Source of the DNA: Ascarosepion bandense
Lineage: Eukaryota; Mollusca; Cephalopoda; Sepiida; Sepiidae
Reading direction: 5' to 3'
Assembly: GCA_037127315.1 (NCBI GenBank)
Contig: JBBBDQ010000421.1
Location: forward strand, 2,017,501-2,081,500
DNA: 64,000 nt
The notes under the pieces were generated by a model, which made no database searches, had not been told where the DNA came from, and worked only from the letters and a program-made list of their open reading frames with translations. Position 1 is the first letter of the stretch, and each line of letters begins with the position of its first letter. The position numbers and the translations under genes are program-made. Shown piece by piece: positions 42,487-53,599 of the stretch.

Positions 42487-42710
42487 CGGATGTGCGTTGT
42501 GGTACAGTAGAAAATCGTCTTGGAAGGAAAAATCGGGGAGCCCAGTTCAAATTACAGTTGAATGCTGCGAGAAAGGTATTAATCCGTCCCTTCCCTCCAG
42601 TTATGGAGTTATGGGTTAAATAACAGGACAGATTGGGTTCTATAGCCTTGGATGGCAACCAGTCTACCGTAGCAGGTATTGGCAACCTGTTGCGGGCATA
42701 ATTTAAAAAT
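42487..42710 (+). mobile_element. SINE-A part of second 5S-tRNA composite
   Basis: GGATGTGCGTTGTGGTACAG, degraded B box AGTTCAAATTACAG, body TCCAGTTATGG...GGGTTAAATAACAGG and TGGCAACCAGTCTACCG. The SINE-A 3' third is absent; CTGAGGTCT follows at about 42713, as in the first composite. Confidence 0.75.
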
Positions 42711-43303
42711 ACCTGAGGTCTACACAGGGTAGGACTTGGGACCCTGCCCTTAAGCAAATCCCAACGAATCTTTCTTCCTAGTTTGGGATTTGCATCATCT
42801 GATTATTAAATTTTGCGGCCTTGTACCGAATATCTTTTAATTTTAGAAAGTTTGTTGGTTTATTGCTGTTCCCAATTTTATGAACAGAAAAGATTCGGTC
42901 AGAATGATGTAACTCAATTGCTTGAAACTTTATTGAAGTCAGTTTAACATAAAGCAATTAAAGCGAACGATCCTTAAGTATGACGTAATCTCTAGTGGTT
43001 TCAATAAATTTATGACTTTGTTCTGATATTTGTTTAGTTTTACGTCATTAATCTTTGAATATTAAGACTAATATTTTCGTTATTTTAAAGACAATTGGGT
43101 TTAGATGATTTTACTTATTGTACCCAGTGAAAAAACATTTTCTTTAGTATGGTTGTATTTTTTAATAATCTTATTAGTTACTTGAACAATCAGTTATACT
43201 GATGAAATATTACTCGCATGTCACAACTGGATGACATTCTCCTGTATACATTTAATGTACATTCCTTCCTTGCATTCATTTAGATGTTTCTTATAAGCCT
43301 TAA
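42711..43303. other. AT-rich, nothing recognised
   Basis: No domain or second copy seen. Confidence 0.4.
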
Positions 43304-43662
43304 TCTTCTTCTTCTTCTTCTTTTATGTGCTGTGTCTCTTTAGGAAGTAGGAGATCATAGCCCTCCTTCCTATCCCTTGTAGCCCTTAATAGCTTTTCTA
43401 ATGTTATTTCTTTCAAATCCTGCCCTTGCTAAAGCTCATCAAGTATGCCACGTGTTGCTTTCCATTGTCTCTTTTAATCTCTATACGTCCTGTGAATATC
43501 AGATTCTCCAAGCCCTCTTTCCTCATTACGTGTCTCAGAAACTTCAGCTATCTTTTTCTGATGTTACCTGTCAGTTCCCTTTTCGTTCACACTCTTTCCG
43601 AAACCTCGACGTTGCTCACATGTTCGGTCCATGGTATCCTCAACATCCTTCTGTAGAATCAC
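43304..43662 (-). pseudogene. RTE-type LINE 3' fragment
   Basis: (GAA)n tail as CTTCTTC at 43304-43322, then GTGCTGTGTCTCTTTAGGAA, CCTCTTTCCTCATTACGTG and CGGTCCATGGTATCCTCAAC. This is the same 3' end as at 34.2, 50.6 and 60.1 kb, with no intact frame. Confidence 0.75.
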
Positions 43663-43956
43663 CTGTATAAAGCATATACATGCACATATAATCAAATTTA
43701 TCACTATTTCTCTCTCAAGATATATATATTTTAAAATTTACTCTATAGGAAAAGAGAAGTCAGTCTCAGATATCGGGAAAGAAAGTTCAGTATCAGATAT
43801 CGTGCTTATAGATATAGACTGTGGAGACATAGTGAGTGCCAGTTTCCTCCGTCAATACTATGTTCAGACCATGTATATATGCATATATAATAAAATTGTG
43901 TTAATAAAATGACTTGTTGCGCCTTCAGAGGTTCCTATTCTCAGCTGAAATAAAGT
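43663..43956. other. Unassigned
   Basis: Contains a direct repeat GGAAAGA(A/-)GTCAGT...TCAGATATCG near 43749-43802. No gene. Confidence 0.4.
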
Positions 43957-44047
43957 GGAAAAAACTATATTGAATCCATTGCTAGGTCTGCTGCAAAGAA
44001 AGTCGGTTCAATGTTTTGTGCTAGACAATTTTCCTCTTCAGAATCTA
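43957..44047 (+). pseudogene. APE-type LINE, piece before nested insertion
   Basis: ESIARSAAKKVGSMFCARQF-like translation (GAATCCATTGCTAGGTCTGC onward). It stops at GAATCTACCTTTGC, where a second LINE copy begins. It continues at 44640. Confidence 0.75.
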
Positions 44048-44048
44048 C

Positions 44049-44639
44049 CTTTGCTTTTTTTTATAATCATATCGTCCCAAACAAGGTAGTTTACTGCCAC
44101 TGGTGTACCTTGGGTTACATAGGAGTAAAGTTGTGAGAAAGAGTGACAGTTTATAGGGTGTGTCAGAAAGTGGGTAAGAGAAGGATGAGAATACTGATAA
44201 GAGTGGAGTGGACGGAGAAAGGAGCATGAGAGAGAGGATGCAAGTTAGTGAGACAGGAGATGACTATTGACTTTACATTTAAATTCTTGGAGATTGTAGC
44301 TGTCGGGGAAGCAAGTAAATGGAAGGGAATTCCACAGGCGGGAAGTGAGAGAAAAGAAGCTGCTGGAATAGAATTTGCGTTTATATTTTATTGGTTTCAC
44401 AGTAAAAGGGTGGGACCTAGTTGCTAACCTTGTGGCTCGAGTAAATTCATACATATGGGGCACCAGTGAGCTAAGTTCATCGGAGTAGAAGCCGTGAAAG
44501 TATTTGTAGAAGAGACACAATGAAACCACGCTGCGCCGGTGAGAAAGTGACTGTATCTGAGCTGGCAAGTCGGGATCGATCACATTACAGATTTTCCGTT
44601 GGATTTTGTCAAGGACATCTGACATATCTATAAGTCTAC
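44049..44639 (-). pseudogene. APE-type LINE 3' end nested in another copy
   Basis: On the minus strand the frame 44245-44625 (126 residues) reads LDKIQRKICNVIDPDLPAQI, SHRRSVVSLCLFYKYFHGFY and SRLWNSLPFTCFPDSYNLQE, an intact C-terminus of this LINE. The 3' UTR ends in a poly(A) seen as T's at 44055-44062. It is severely 5'-truncated. Confidence 0.85.
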
Positions 44640-45171
44640 CATTTGTCCATCTTTAGAATATTGCTGCCACATATGGTCCGGTACTCCTGTTATTTACGTT
44701 GAGTTCTTTGATAACGTCCAAAGAAGAATCAGCAATATTATTGGTCCTGGTCTGGTGGTTCAGCTTCAGTCACTTTTCCACTGCCGTAAGGTTGCTTCTC
44801 TCTGTCTTTTCTATGAATACATTCATGGTAAGTGTTCGGATGAGCTAGTCGCGATGATACTAAGACTTTTAATATAAACGCAGTAACAGACTGGGGGGGG
44901 ATTTCATCAATTAACCATTCTGCTGGTTAGATGTAGCTATAAGTTCTATGTTAAAAGTTTCTTTACTCGGACTTCTAGTTTGTGAAACTCCCTTCAAACT
45001 CCATGCTTTTCAGCCAACTTTAATCTGCAAAAATTTAAATGCAATGTCAACAGCTACCTACTGTCCTGATTATTCTCTTTTCTTTCTGCTCGTCATTATT
45101 GTTTCTGTTCGCGATTCTTCCACTCCCTGTAACCCCTTATGTTTTAGTGGCATTACTGCCTTGTATTACCG

Positions 45172-45172
<1 letters not shown>
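44640..45172 (+). pseudogene. APE-type LINE, piece after nested insertion
   Basis: YKSTICPSLEYCCHIWSGTP-like translation resumes exactly where 43957-44047 stopped, followed by decayed C-terminus and a 3' UTR (CTGTAACCCCTTATGTTTTA, GCATTACTGCCTTGTATTAC). It ends in (TA)n in place of poly(A). Confidence 0.75.

Positions 45173-45177
<5 letters not shown>

Positions 45178-45218
<41 letters not shown>
45178..45218. repeat. (TA)n microsatellite
   Basis: Pure TA tract between a LINE end and the hammerhead-like terminal repeat. Confidence 0.95.
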
Positions 45219-45221
<3 letters not shown>

Positions 45222-45290
45222 CATTTTTAAACCAGTTATTTCGCTACCCAGGTTTCTACGATGAGTCGTGTCTTCAGGTAATTTTTAATA
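45219..45290 (-). ncRNA. Hammerhead-ribozyme-like terminal repeat
   Basis: Minus strand: CTGAAGA (45277-45271), C-ACGA-CTCA-TCGT-A stem-loop II (45270-45257), GAAA (45256-45253), CC-TG-GG stem-loop III, then TA with predicted cleavage after position 45245. The same ~70-bp sequence occurs in both arms of the palindrome at 55471-55646, where stem II is ACCA/TGGT instead of ACGA/TCGT, a compensatory change. Stem I is weak here. Confidence 0.6.
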
Positions 45291-45329
45291 ACTGATTTTA
45301 CCGTTTACCATTTTTTTTTACGAACGCTA

Positions 45330-45545
45330 ATGTAACGAAGTTTTATTTGAACGTTCACGCGGCAAGGAATTTATGAACGCACAATTTTTAAATTAAAACG
45401 GATTATGGCGTTTAGTTGATACTATCCTCACTTCTAACAAATATCTAAAAAACACAAACCTATCAGGGAATTTAAAATGTCAGAAACCCAGGTACCTAAT
45501 TTGTAAACATTTGGTAAACGACACAATATTCTCTGTACCCAACAA
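45330..45545 (+). pseudogene. Possible PLE coding scrap
   Basis: Translation near 45460-45545 gives LKCQKPRYLICKHLVNDTIF, resembling the C-x-x-P-R-C-x-x-C-x-H region before the GIY-YIG domain of Penelope-like elements, with one cysteine changed. It is short and stop-ridden upstream. The hammerhead-like terminal repeat lies next to it on the other strand. Confidence 0.35.
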
Positions 45546-46469
45546 GTAGGCGTGTACGCCGACGATACCACAGTATACGCTCGCCTCGATCAAAAATCTG
45601 GTGTTGATGACAAGGCGAACCTCGCGGCTGAGCTTGAAAAGGACCTCCAATCCTTGGTGGATTGGAGTAAGAAATGGCTCGTAAAATTCAATTCTTCCAA
45701 AACGAATCTGCTGTCAATTAACCACCACAGACAACCGCACCTCCCTCCCATTAGCATGGAACAGACATACCTCCCAGAGAGTAAAACACTACGCCTCCTT
45801 GGCCTGACACTCTCAGCGGACCTCAAGTGGAATCCATTGCTAAATCCGCTGATATGAAAGTCGGCTCTCTGTGCAGGGCCCGGAAATTCTTTCCGTATGA
45901 ATCTATCCTGCACTTATATAAATCTACCATCCGCCCGTGTTTTGAATACTGTTGCCACATCTGGTCGGGTGCCCCTGCTATTCTCCTCGGGCTTCTTGAC
46001 AAAATACAGCGAAGAATCTGTAATGTGATTGACCGCCTGCAGTCACTCTCTCACCGGCGTGACGTGGCTTCCCTGTGCCTCTTCTATAAATACTATCATG
46101 GCTTCTGCTCTGATGAACTTAAATCACTGGTGCCCTCTAGGTGTGAGTTTGCACGAGATACTAGATTGGCAATTAGGTCCCACCCTTTTACAGTGAAACC
46201 GATGAAATGTAACCGCAATTTCTACTCCAACAGCTTCTTTTCTCGCACTTCCCGCCTGTGGAATTTCCTTCCGCATGCTTGCTTCCCCGACGGCTATAGC
46301 CTCCAGGAGTTTAAATGTAAGGTCAATAGACACCTCCTAACACACTAACCATCCCATTCTCTCCAACTCTCCCCCTATGTACATCCTAACTCGTCTATCG
46401 CCCTGTGTAACCCCCTGCGCTATAGTGGCAGTGGAATGCATTGCTTGGGGTGACATGATTAAAAAAAAA
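45546..46469 (+). pseudogene. 5'-truncated APE-type LINE with poly(A)
   Basis: Begins at the catalytic box (GVYADDTTVYARLDQK, 45552-45857). It continues in another frame from 45827 (KVGSLCRARKFFPYESILHL) to SRTSRLWNFLPHACFPDGYS and a stop at 46346-46348. A small deletion near 45830 causes the shift, and about 20 bp are missing before LQSLSHRRD. The 3' UTR ends TGGGGTGACATGATT plus ten A's. It is the best-preserved 3' end of this LINE. Confidence 0.9.
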
Positions 46470-46867
46470 AGTTTCATGACGACTTAGAAGTTTCCTGAGT
46501 ACACCGTTACGATACCTTTAATCATCGGAGCGGGTTTTCTTGGTCTTTGAGCACTTTACGATAAATACCTGCTCGCCAAAATAACTTTTATCAGTAAAAC
46601 TACCGAAAAAAATCACAATTTTGGCGCTAAAGATTGGCTAAACACTGTATAAGAAGCGCAACTCAGAGTCGTGGGTAAAACGTAGAATAATATGTATATT
46701 TAATAATATATACATAAAACGTACAATCCTTGATATTTTGTAAGGTAAATTCCAACGGAGAAAAACTCCAAAAAGAACTCAATGTTAAAATTTATTCCTA
46801 AATTTAACAGAGTAATATAATCAGAGTATATATATATATGCCACATAAAAGCCTGTTCCGCTGTATC
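46470..46867. other. Unassigned
   Basis: AT-rich; a short (TA)n at 46828-46840 is the SINE-C tail. Confidence 0.4.
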
Positions 46868-46968
46868 ACAGCTCATCAGTGTGACTAGACATCTATATCC
46901 TTCTGGCCGGGATCGAAACTCGACCGATTTAGTGCCAGTCGGAGTTTCTAATCCCTAAGCCATAAGCG
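46868..46968 (-). mobile_element. SINE-C, third copy
   Basis: Minus strand: TTATGGCTTAGGGATTAGAA, B box CGAGTTTCGATCCCGGCC, 3' part ACACTGATGAGCTGTGATAC, and (TA)n at its 3' side (46828-46840). Confidence 0.75.
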
Positions 46969-46974
46969 TATAAA

Positions 46975-47055
46975 CTAAGAAAGGGGCAATTTTAGCGTGT
47001 TATATATAAGCGGTGTATACACACGCCAGCCACCGGAAGTATGTCACGCCTTTAA
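46975..47055 (+). repeat. Repeat J, uninterrupted copy
   Basis: AGAAAGGGGCAATTTTAGCG and GTGTATACACACGCCAGCCA, the empty-site relative of the locus into which SINE-A inserted at 23.4 kb. Confidence 0.55.
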
Positions 47056-47073
47056 AGCAACATATCATTTTTA

Positions 47074-47410
47074 AATATTTTGGATGGTAAAGTGTATAAA
47101 AGTATGCTTGTGTAGAAACGCTTGTCTGTTTAGGTGTATGTTGTGCGGTAGCGTTAGTTAATATATGTGTATATGTGCGTGTGCGTAATAATAAACGTGT
47201 ATTAAAGTAATGAATATTTTTTGAATATATGTTTGAGGAATATTTTGAACGATAAAGTGTGTGATATTGTATGTGCGTGTTTATGTAGAGACGCTTGAAT
47301 GTCCAGGTGTATGTTGGACGTCAATATAAGTGCATGTGTTTGTGCGTGAAGAAATGTAAGCGTTTCTACACAAACATATACGTACACTATTGCCATCTAA
47401 AATATTCCGC
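47074..47410. repeat. Repeat K, two direct and one inverted copy
   Basis: AATATTTTGGATGGTAAAGT...GTAGAAACGCTTG...AGGTGTATGTTG at 47074-47160. A second copy is at 47228-47325 (AATATTTTGAACGATAAAGT, GTAGAGACGCTTGAATG) and an inverted one at 47355-47410 (AAGCGTTTCTACACAAACAT...AATATTCC). No gene. Confidence 0.6.
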
Positions 47411-47537
47411 GCACATAGACTTAAAAATACCCATTTCTTTAACACACGTGACACACAGATAACCAATAAGAACTAACCACAAATCACAACATACCAGTGT
47501 ACTGTCTTCTTGCTTTTTCATTTTTCTCTAGGACTCG

Positions 47538-47538
<1 letters not shown>

Positions 47539-47588
<50 letters not shown>
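47539..47588. repeat. (TA)n microsatellite
   Basis: Pure TA tract at the end of Repeat F copy B. Confidence 0.95.
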
Positions 47589-47592
<4 letters not shown>

Positions 47593-48105
47593 TATTTATA
47601 AATGGAACTTTGTCTGTGTGTGTGTGTGTTTCCGTTACCTATAGACTCCGAAACGGCTGAACCGATTTTCTTGAAAATTTACACAGTTGTACTATAAACG
47701 TCTGCGAGTGTTCTTAGTTAGGTTTTGTGTCAAGGTACCCCCGATAAATATCGAAAATCGATAATCGAAAAAATCGGGTTATAGAAGGAGTGGTCCTATT
47801 TTAATCAAATTTGATACACTCATAGACAAAGACATAAGAAACGATATTCAGACGTTTCAAGGTTGCAGTTCTTACAATAGTGCAGAAAATCGATAATATA
47901 TATATATATATAAGGCAAGATGTTTGTGTGTGTGCCTGTTTATCTGTCTGTATGTCTTTTATACAAATCTATAATTTTTATCCTATTCTCACCAAACTTC
48001 ACACAAATATTCTTTAGGCTGAGTCAGAGCTCCAGGACCATGGATTAGTTTTAAAGATTTCAGTACACCCGAGCAACGCCGGGCTATAATGCTACTATAT
48101 ATATA
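47588..48105 (-). repeat. Repeat F, copy B
   Basis: Starts ACTTATTTATAAATGGAACT and ends CGAGCAACGCCGGGCTATAA, the reverse complement of copies at 10283 and 53600. It keeps TATCGAAAATCGATAATCGA and TAGACTCCGAAACGGCTGAA. The (CA)n seen in other copies is short here. Confidence 0.8.
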
Positions 48106-48139
48106 TACATATATATATATAAGTTGAATAAAGAGAAAG

Positions 48140-48167
48140 AAGAAGACGAAGAAGAAGAAGAAGAAGA

Positions 48168-48221
<54 letters not shown>
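48140..48221. repeat. (GAA)n(GA)n microsatellite
   Basis: GAA then GA, about 80 bp. It could be the tail of an RTE-type LINE but no LINE sequence is attached. Confidence 0.9.
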
Positions 48222-48224
<3 letters not shown>

Positions 48225-48834
48225 ATTTTCCTAATCTTCTTAATAGGTCATATTTACGTAGCGATTGAAAACGGGAATATTATATATAAACTTTGATCGA
48301 AACATTGATCCATTCGTCGCTTTTTATTAAAATCAGAATCTGATGGGCAGCATTGGTTTCTGGTTTTCCTTCTGGCCATTCCATTATTATTGCGTATCGG
48401 TTTACAATTAATCTGAACACGTGAGTAACAAACTACTCATCAAACAACCCCACCCCCACGCCCAAAAGAAAAAAAAAATCAAACTATAACGCTGACACGT
48501 AAAGTTTGCGTACTCAACAGAAGGCTGATAACTGAGTTGTTGTTAGGGAAATAAACTAAGTAAAAAATCAAGGACGGAAGAGAAAACAGAGGGGAAAAAA
48601 GCAAACAAGAAAGAAGAGAAACCAAAGAAGTGATGGATAATATTAAAAGAAGAACTGGTTATTGGAAGTGAGCAAAGAGAAGAGAAACAGACTCACCATA
48701 AAGCTGGAAAGATGCGGTGAAAAAAAAAAAAAAAGAATTATAGATTTCGAGTCGATCGTTAAAGAAGATTTATTGATTTGTTTTTTACGGCTTATCACCA
48801 CTTTAATATTTGTCTATATTTTTCAGATAAGGTA
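48222..48834. other. Unassigned
   Basis: A-rich; a 100-codon frame at 48662-48964 runs through Repeat E and is not a gene. Confidence 0.4.
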
Positions 48835-49140
48835 TTCTAATTATTTACACTATTTACATTGTTGGACTGTTGTCCTAGTCTTTGTTGCCGTATTCACAAC
48901 GTTTCCGTCGTTGTACGCCCCAATACATAGGCCAATGGATGAAAGCGTTAGTTGGATCAAATGACCTGACCCAAAGAGTTGAAAGTTCAATACCTGGCTA
49001 CAGCAGAAGTGAACAAAAACTTAGAAAGTTGAGTTAAAGGGAGATAGCCGAGACATCAGAAAGAGGCATGACACATGGAACTAGAACAATCTACCCCGAT
49101 GAATGAAATAAAGGGTTCAGTTCGAGATTCCAATCACTTG
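48835..49140. repeat. Repeat E, copy 2 (rearranged)
   Basis: 48835-48925 is the plus-strand end (TTTACATTGTTGGACTGTTG, TCGTTGTACGCC). 48950-49140 matches the middle of the 57.8-58.1 kb copy on the minus strand (AGTTAAAGGGAGATAGCCGA, GAATGAAATAAAGGGTTCAG). Confidence 0.65.
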
Positions 49141-49149
49141 GTCGGAGTG

Positions 49150-49456
49150 TCAGTCAGTTAAGTGCCATACATGATACACGCTTTGGGCGATCAAATCTCG
49201 AAAGACACATGACTGACTGGGTAGAAGATTATCCCGCAGTAGGTTACCATTGCTTTCAGCGGTAGACTGATTGCCAGCCAAGGCTATAGAACCCAATCTG
49301 TCCTATTATTTATCCTATAACTGGAGGGAAGAGACGGATTAATACCTTTCCCACGGGTATTTGTGCTTAAGTGAATGCAAGGAATTCAACTGGAATTCGA
49401 ACTCGGTTCTCTCGATTTGACGTTCCGAGTCAATATCCGTTGCACCACAACGCACA
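49150..49456 (-). mobile_element. SINE-A, near full length
   Basis: CAGTCAGTTAAGTGCCATAC to CCACAACGCACAT. It has a complete body (CCCATAACTGG relative TCCTATAACTGG) and B box (GGAATTCGAACTCGG). No target duplication was recognised. Confidence 0.85.
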
Positions 49457-49499
49457 TTTGGCAACAGACCGAACAATGTAAATAGTGTAAAAACTATCA

Positions 49500-49760
49500 G
49501 CCTTTTGTGTTTATTTTGGATTGTAAGTATTTTTTATTTTTTATTTTTTTTGCAAATGAATGAATTCGCAAAATTTTGAGAATAGTAATGATTTTAACAG
49601 ATAAAACTTCTACTATTTAACCCATATATAGGGGTGGGAGATGGCTTCATATATTTCTCAAGAGTATTTGTCCGTAAGTGAATATAGCTAACCCGACTCG
49701 AATTCAAACTCGGCTCTCCAATTTCTCAGTATAAGCCGCTATCCATTACAACACCTGCAC
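49500..49760 (-). repeat. Repeat H plus diverged SINE-A head
   Basis: ATAGTAATGATTTTAACAGA and TTAACCCATATATAGGGGTG, then a minus-strand head with B box CGAATTCAAACTCGG and GCCGCTATCCATTACAACAC. It shows that Repeat H is the 3' body of a SINE-A relative. Confidence 0.65.
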
Positions 49761-50305
49761 TTCAAGAAGAAAAGAAAAATCACTACTATTACTACTCCCC
49801 CTCCTCCTCCTACTAATAATAAAGAGACGGAAAACTTAAACAGAGTGTAACAGTGTAGAAGTTTGAAACGAAAGGGAATAGTTCAGCATAGCACTATTAG
49901 ATATATTAAAATTTCCATTCTATTGGGTAAGTTGCGTTTTTGTCTGTTGCTATGCACATTCAGTCCGTATTAAATCGTTACCATAGTGATTTGGTGTCGG
50001 TTAACTTTCAGAATGACGAATGAGGGGAAACTTGAGCAGGTGGTAAATGGCGAATTCGCTTGGTTTATAAAACTTATTGGTTTGGCGAAACATGTTTCCG
50101 CTGCTACTTGCTATAGAATAAAGAGGAGAAAGGTCGCGAGACCAGTAGGTCAAGCCAGTGTGGTAGGCTGAGTTAAACTTAAAAAATGTTTTTAAATAAA
50201 AAAAATTAACATGTTCTACCCAATTCAATGAACCCAAATGTACACACTATGTAGAACATATAAAAGGCTTAGATATAATTACAACTAGTGAAGTATATTT
50301 TTAAT
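49761..50305. other. Unassigned
   Basis: Frames at 49986-50171 and 50001-50237 lie on opposite strands with no domain. Confidence 0.4.
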
Positions 50306-50602
50306 CTTCTATGTGCTGTGTTCCTTCAGGACGTTGGTAATCACGGCTCTCCACAATTTCCTCTCCTTTATAACACTTAATAAATTTTCTCGTTTGTTAA
50401 TGTCTAAAACTAAGTTCGGCCATCCGTTTAGATAAGATCGCTCGGTACGTTATATATGTTGGTTTTCCTTCAAACTATTTAAATGTTAACTTCTTCCGCG
50501 TGTAGGATATTATCGATCATGGCTCTCCACAATTTCCTGTCCTTTGTAACACTTAATAAATTTTGTCTTTTTGTTAACTCTAAACTCTGTTCTTTTATCC
50601 AT
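50306..50602 (-). pseudogene. RTE-type LINE 3' scraps
   Basis: Two partial 3' ends in tandem: 50306-50450 (CTATGTGCTGTGTTCCTTCA, TCACGGCTCTCCACAATTTC) and 50495-50602 (ATCATGGCTCTCCACAATTT). No frame. Confidence 0.65.
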
Positions 50603-51160
50603 TTCTTCTTCTTCTATGTGTCCTGTCCCTTCAGGACGTAGGCGATCATAGTTCTCCACGTCTCCCTATCCCTTGTGGCTCTTAGTATGTTTGCTCCTGT
50701 TACTCCTGGCAACTCCCGTACCGTCATCCACCTGATCAGGCTCTGCAAATATGTTATCCGCCACCTTCCTCTGTCTCTTTTTCCTTCTATCTAGCCTGTC
50801 AGTATCAGGTTCTCCAAGCTCTCCTTCCTCATTGCGTGTCCCAGGAACTTCACTTGTCTCTTCCTGATGCTCAGTATTAATTTCGTTTTTGTTGCCATTC
50901 TTTCTAACACCTCATCGATGCTTGCATGCTCAGTTCACGATATCCGCAGCATCCTTCTGTAGAACCACATTTCCGCTGCTTCCAGTTTTGTCCTCATATT
51001 CGATGATATTGTCCAGCATTCACTGCCGTATTGAAGAACTGATATCACATAGCAATCCAGCACTCTTTTCTTTGTTTCTAGTGAAATTTTCCTGTATGTT
51101 AGTACTTTACTCAGCTTCTGGAACGCGTCCTTTGCCATGCCAATTCGCCTTCGGATCTAC
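50603..51160 (-). pseudogene. RTE-type LINE 3' coding end
   Basis: (GAA)n tail at 50603-50615 as TTCTTCTTCTTCT. The minus-strand frame 50935-51138 reads MAKDAFQKLSKVLTYRKISL, ETKKRVLDCYVISVLQYGSE and CWT, then EMWFYRRMLRIS, the classic RTE/BovB C-terminal pattern. The rest of the C-terminus is frameshifted. Confidence 0.8.
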
Positions 51161-51499
51161 TCAACTTAATTTATTGGGAACTTAGTGAAAGGGAGAGGGA
51201 GCAAAATTTGTATTTATTTAGATGTTTTATTCAGACTTATTCAAGTTTACTTAGCTAAGTACATTAGTAAAATTGTACGAGTTTAAATAAAGTATTTGAA
51301 TAGAAACAAATTTTGCTGCCTCTCAGGAAAAATCTCGCTACGAGTCTAGTTGCTAATATCTTGGTCGGAACGCATAATATAAAGAAAGAATCAAAATCCT
51401 GTTACTTAAGGTATGATTCTCTAAACAAGCTAAAAAGAACGAATGAATAGACTCTTTAAAGCTGACTGACAAGTATATCGTTAGAATTATTCAGTCGTT

Positions 51500-51500
<1 letters not shown>
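51161..51500. other. Unassigned
   Basis: No gene or known repeat seen. Confidence 0.4.
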
Positions 51501-51543
<43 letters not shown>

Positions 51544-51659
51544 AAAATTGAATGAAATCGCCACATAACTCTTGATCATGCTGGAATTCACTCTCGTTAT
51601 GTAAAATATATACTTTTATATCTGATATCATCAGACCAGAAAAAGGTCCCAACTATAAA

Positions 51660-51720
<61 letters not shown>
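51501..51720. repeat. (TA)n and (CA)n tracts with unique spacer
   Basis: TA at 51501-51541 and CA at 51661-51720. The ~120 bp between them is unassigned. Confidence 0.85.
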
Positions 51721-51725
<5 letters not shown>

Positions 51726-52030
51726 AAATTAATAACAGCAGCAGCAGCAGACAACCAGCCTGGAATGACCATTCTTTGAAAGACCAGGAACTCACTCGGA
51801 CAGACCATGGACAGACATACGCTTCTCTACCATTCTGAAGATGAAATTTTGATCTCGAAATATTAATGTATAATAAATAGATAATACCCCAAAACTTCTT
51901 TACCTTATTTTACTCAACGCATTGTCACAGCCTTCAAGACCTAACCATATACCCATTATACACAATGCTTCAAGCAAATTACAAAACTTTACTATATACT
52001 TTTATGAATAAACGATCAAGTTATTGTTTT
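51721..52030. other. Unassigned
   Basis: A short GCA run at 51739-51751. No gene. Confidence 0.4.
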
Positions 52031-52293
52031 TAAGTGGTACAATAGATATCGTCTTGGAATAAGAAATCGAAGAGCAGAGTTCGAATTCCAGTTAAATTCG
52101 TCGCATTCACTTTCGCGCAAATACCTCTGGGAAAGGTATTAATCCATCTCTTTTCCCTTCAGCTATAGGTTAAATAGCATGACAGATTGGATTCTATATT
52201 GGTTGGCAACCAGTCTACCAAAGAAAGAAATGTCAACCTACTGTGGGATAATATTCTGCTTAGTCAGTCATGGATGGAAAGAAACATGATCCC
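52031..52293 (+). mobile_element. SINE-A
   Basis: AAGTGGTACAATAGATATCG, B box GAGTTCGAATTCC, body GGGAAAGGTATTAATCCATC and a decayed 3' part (TAGTCAGTCATGGATGG, AACATGAT). Confidence 0.8.
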
Positions 52294-52812
52294 CCTTTAA
52301 ACAAATGTACCGAATTATTTTTTGAAATCTCTGTTCAGTGAATATAGCAACATTCATTAAATTTGAAACTCAACATTTCAGCTAATAGAGATTCTAAAAA
52401 TGCCAGGATGAAGCCTACCTTACTGACAATATTAATTTCTTGACAATCTTGTAGATTAACAATCTTAATAGGAAGATTTCTTGACTTTAATCGACTTATA
52501 GAAATTGAACTTGTATTTTCATTTATATAATTTTTTAAAAAGTTTGTTGGTAAAAATTTGCTGAAGGCCAGTGCTATTGAAAGTACTAGAATAATGTAAT
52601 ATTGCAACCAAAACTTTTTTTTACACACATTACGTGGTTCTAGACAATATATGTGCATTTATCACGAGTCCTGTAACCCATTTATACTGCAGACGTAGCA
52701 GAAGATTAGTCTGAGCTCTCCAGGTTAGTTTGTATTCAGTTTTCCTTCTCCGAGATGAGTTACCAAACAAATAAACAAAACCTGGTATACCCTTCTATTT
52801 ATTAATAGATAA
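52294..52812. other. Unassigned
   Basis: The minus-strand frame at 52335-52658 has no domain. TCTAAAAATGCCAGGA near 52393 resembles TCTAAAAATATCAGGA near 53276, hinting at a diverged repeat. Confidence 0.4.
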
Positions 52813-52945
52813 ATGGCGTGTTTAGCTGGATTCATACCTTTCACAAATGTATTTAAGCGTAAGTGAATGTGACGAAGAACAGAATTCGAAACTTGCTCTC
52901 CGATTTCTCATTCCGTGCGGCTATCCATTACACCACCGTGCACCA
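52813..52945 (-). mobile_element. SINE-A head fragment
   Basis: ACCTTTCACAAATGTATTTA, B box AGAATTCGAAACTTG and GGCTATCCATTACACCACCG: a diverged head plus the start of the body. Confidence 0.6.
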
Positions 52946-53599
52946 AACGTACCTTTATACATTTAATTTTCATTAAATATAATAGACAAATTATGGTGAT
53001 TATATTTTAAAATCATGTCTTTTCTTGCAAACTTTAAAGCTTTCGATTAGTTTACGTAATTATCAAGAATCAAGAATCATTTGATGATGAATTACAGATC
53101 GTTCAATCTTTTGATACAAAGATACGCCAATTAAAACGTTAAGGGGAAAAATAACTTTTTAAAAACTAACAAAACGTAACTTGTTTATTATCTTGAAAAT
53201 ATACATAGAGTATATCTATGAGATATAATTAAAGAAATATTGTTAAACTAAACTGACATGGTTGAAATGTAGAGTTTCTAAAAATATCAGGAAGTAAGAA
53301 ACAAAATCTTGTGTACGTTGCTGAGAACATGAATTCCTTGATAATGCTACAGATCAATAGCAGTACTTCGATAAAAACATAAAAAATATGACGCTTGGAA
53401 AGTTTATTTACAAGTTTAATTTGTACGTGCAGCAACTTAATCGAAAAGTAGAAACATACAAATCAAAATTAAACCGAAAACCTTTGTATGAGAAAAAGAA
53501 TATTATTTCCGATAAGAAAATCTACATGTAGATTTATGGTAAATAAAAAAAGTGAGTTAAATTCGATGAGGTTCTGACGGAAAGGTAAATCTATATAAT
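52946..53599. other. AT-rich, nothing recognised
   Basis: No gene. The frame at 53229-53435 has no domain. Confidence 0.4.
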
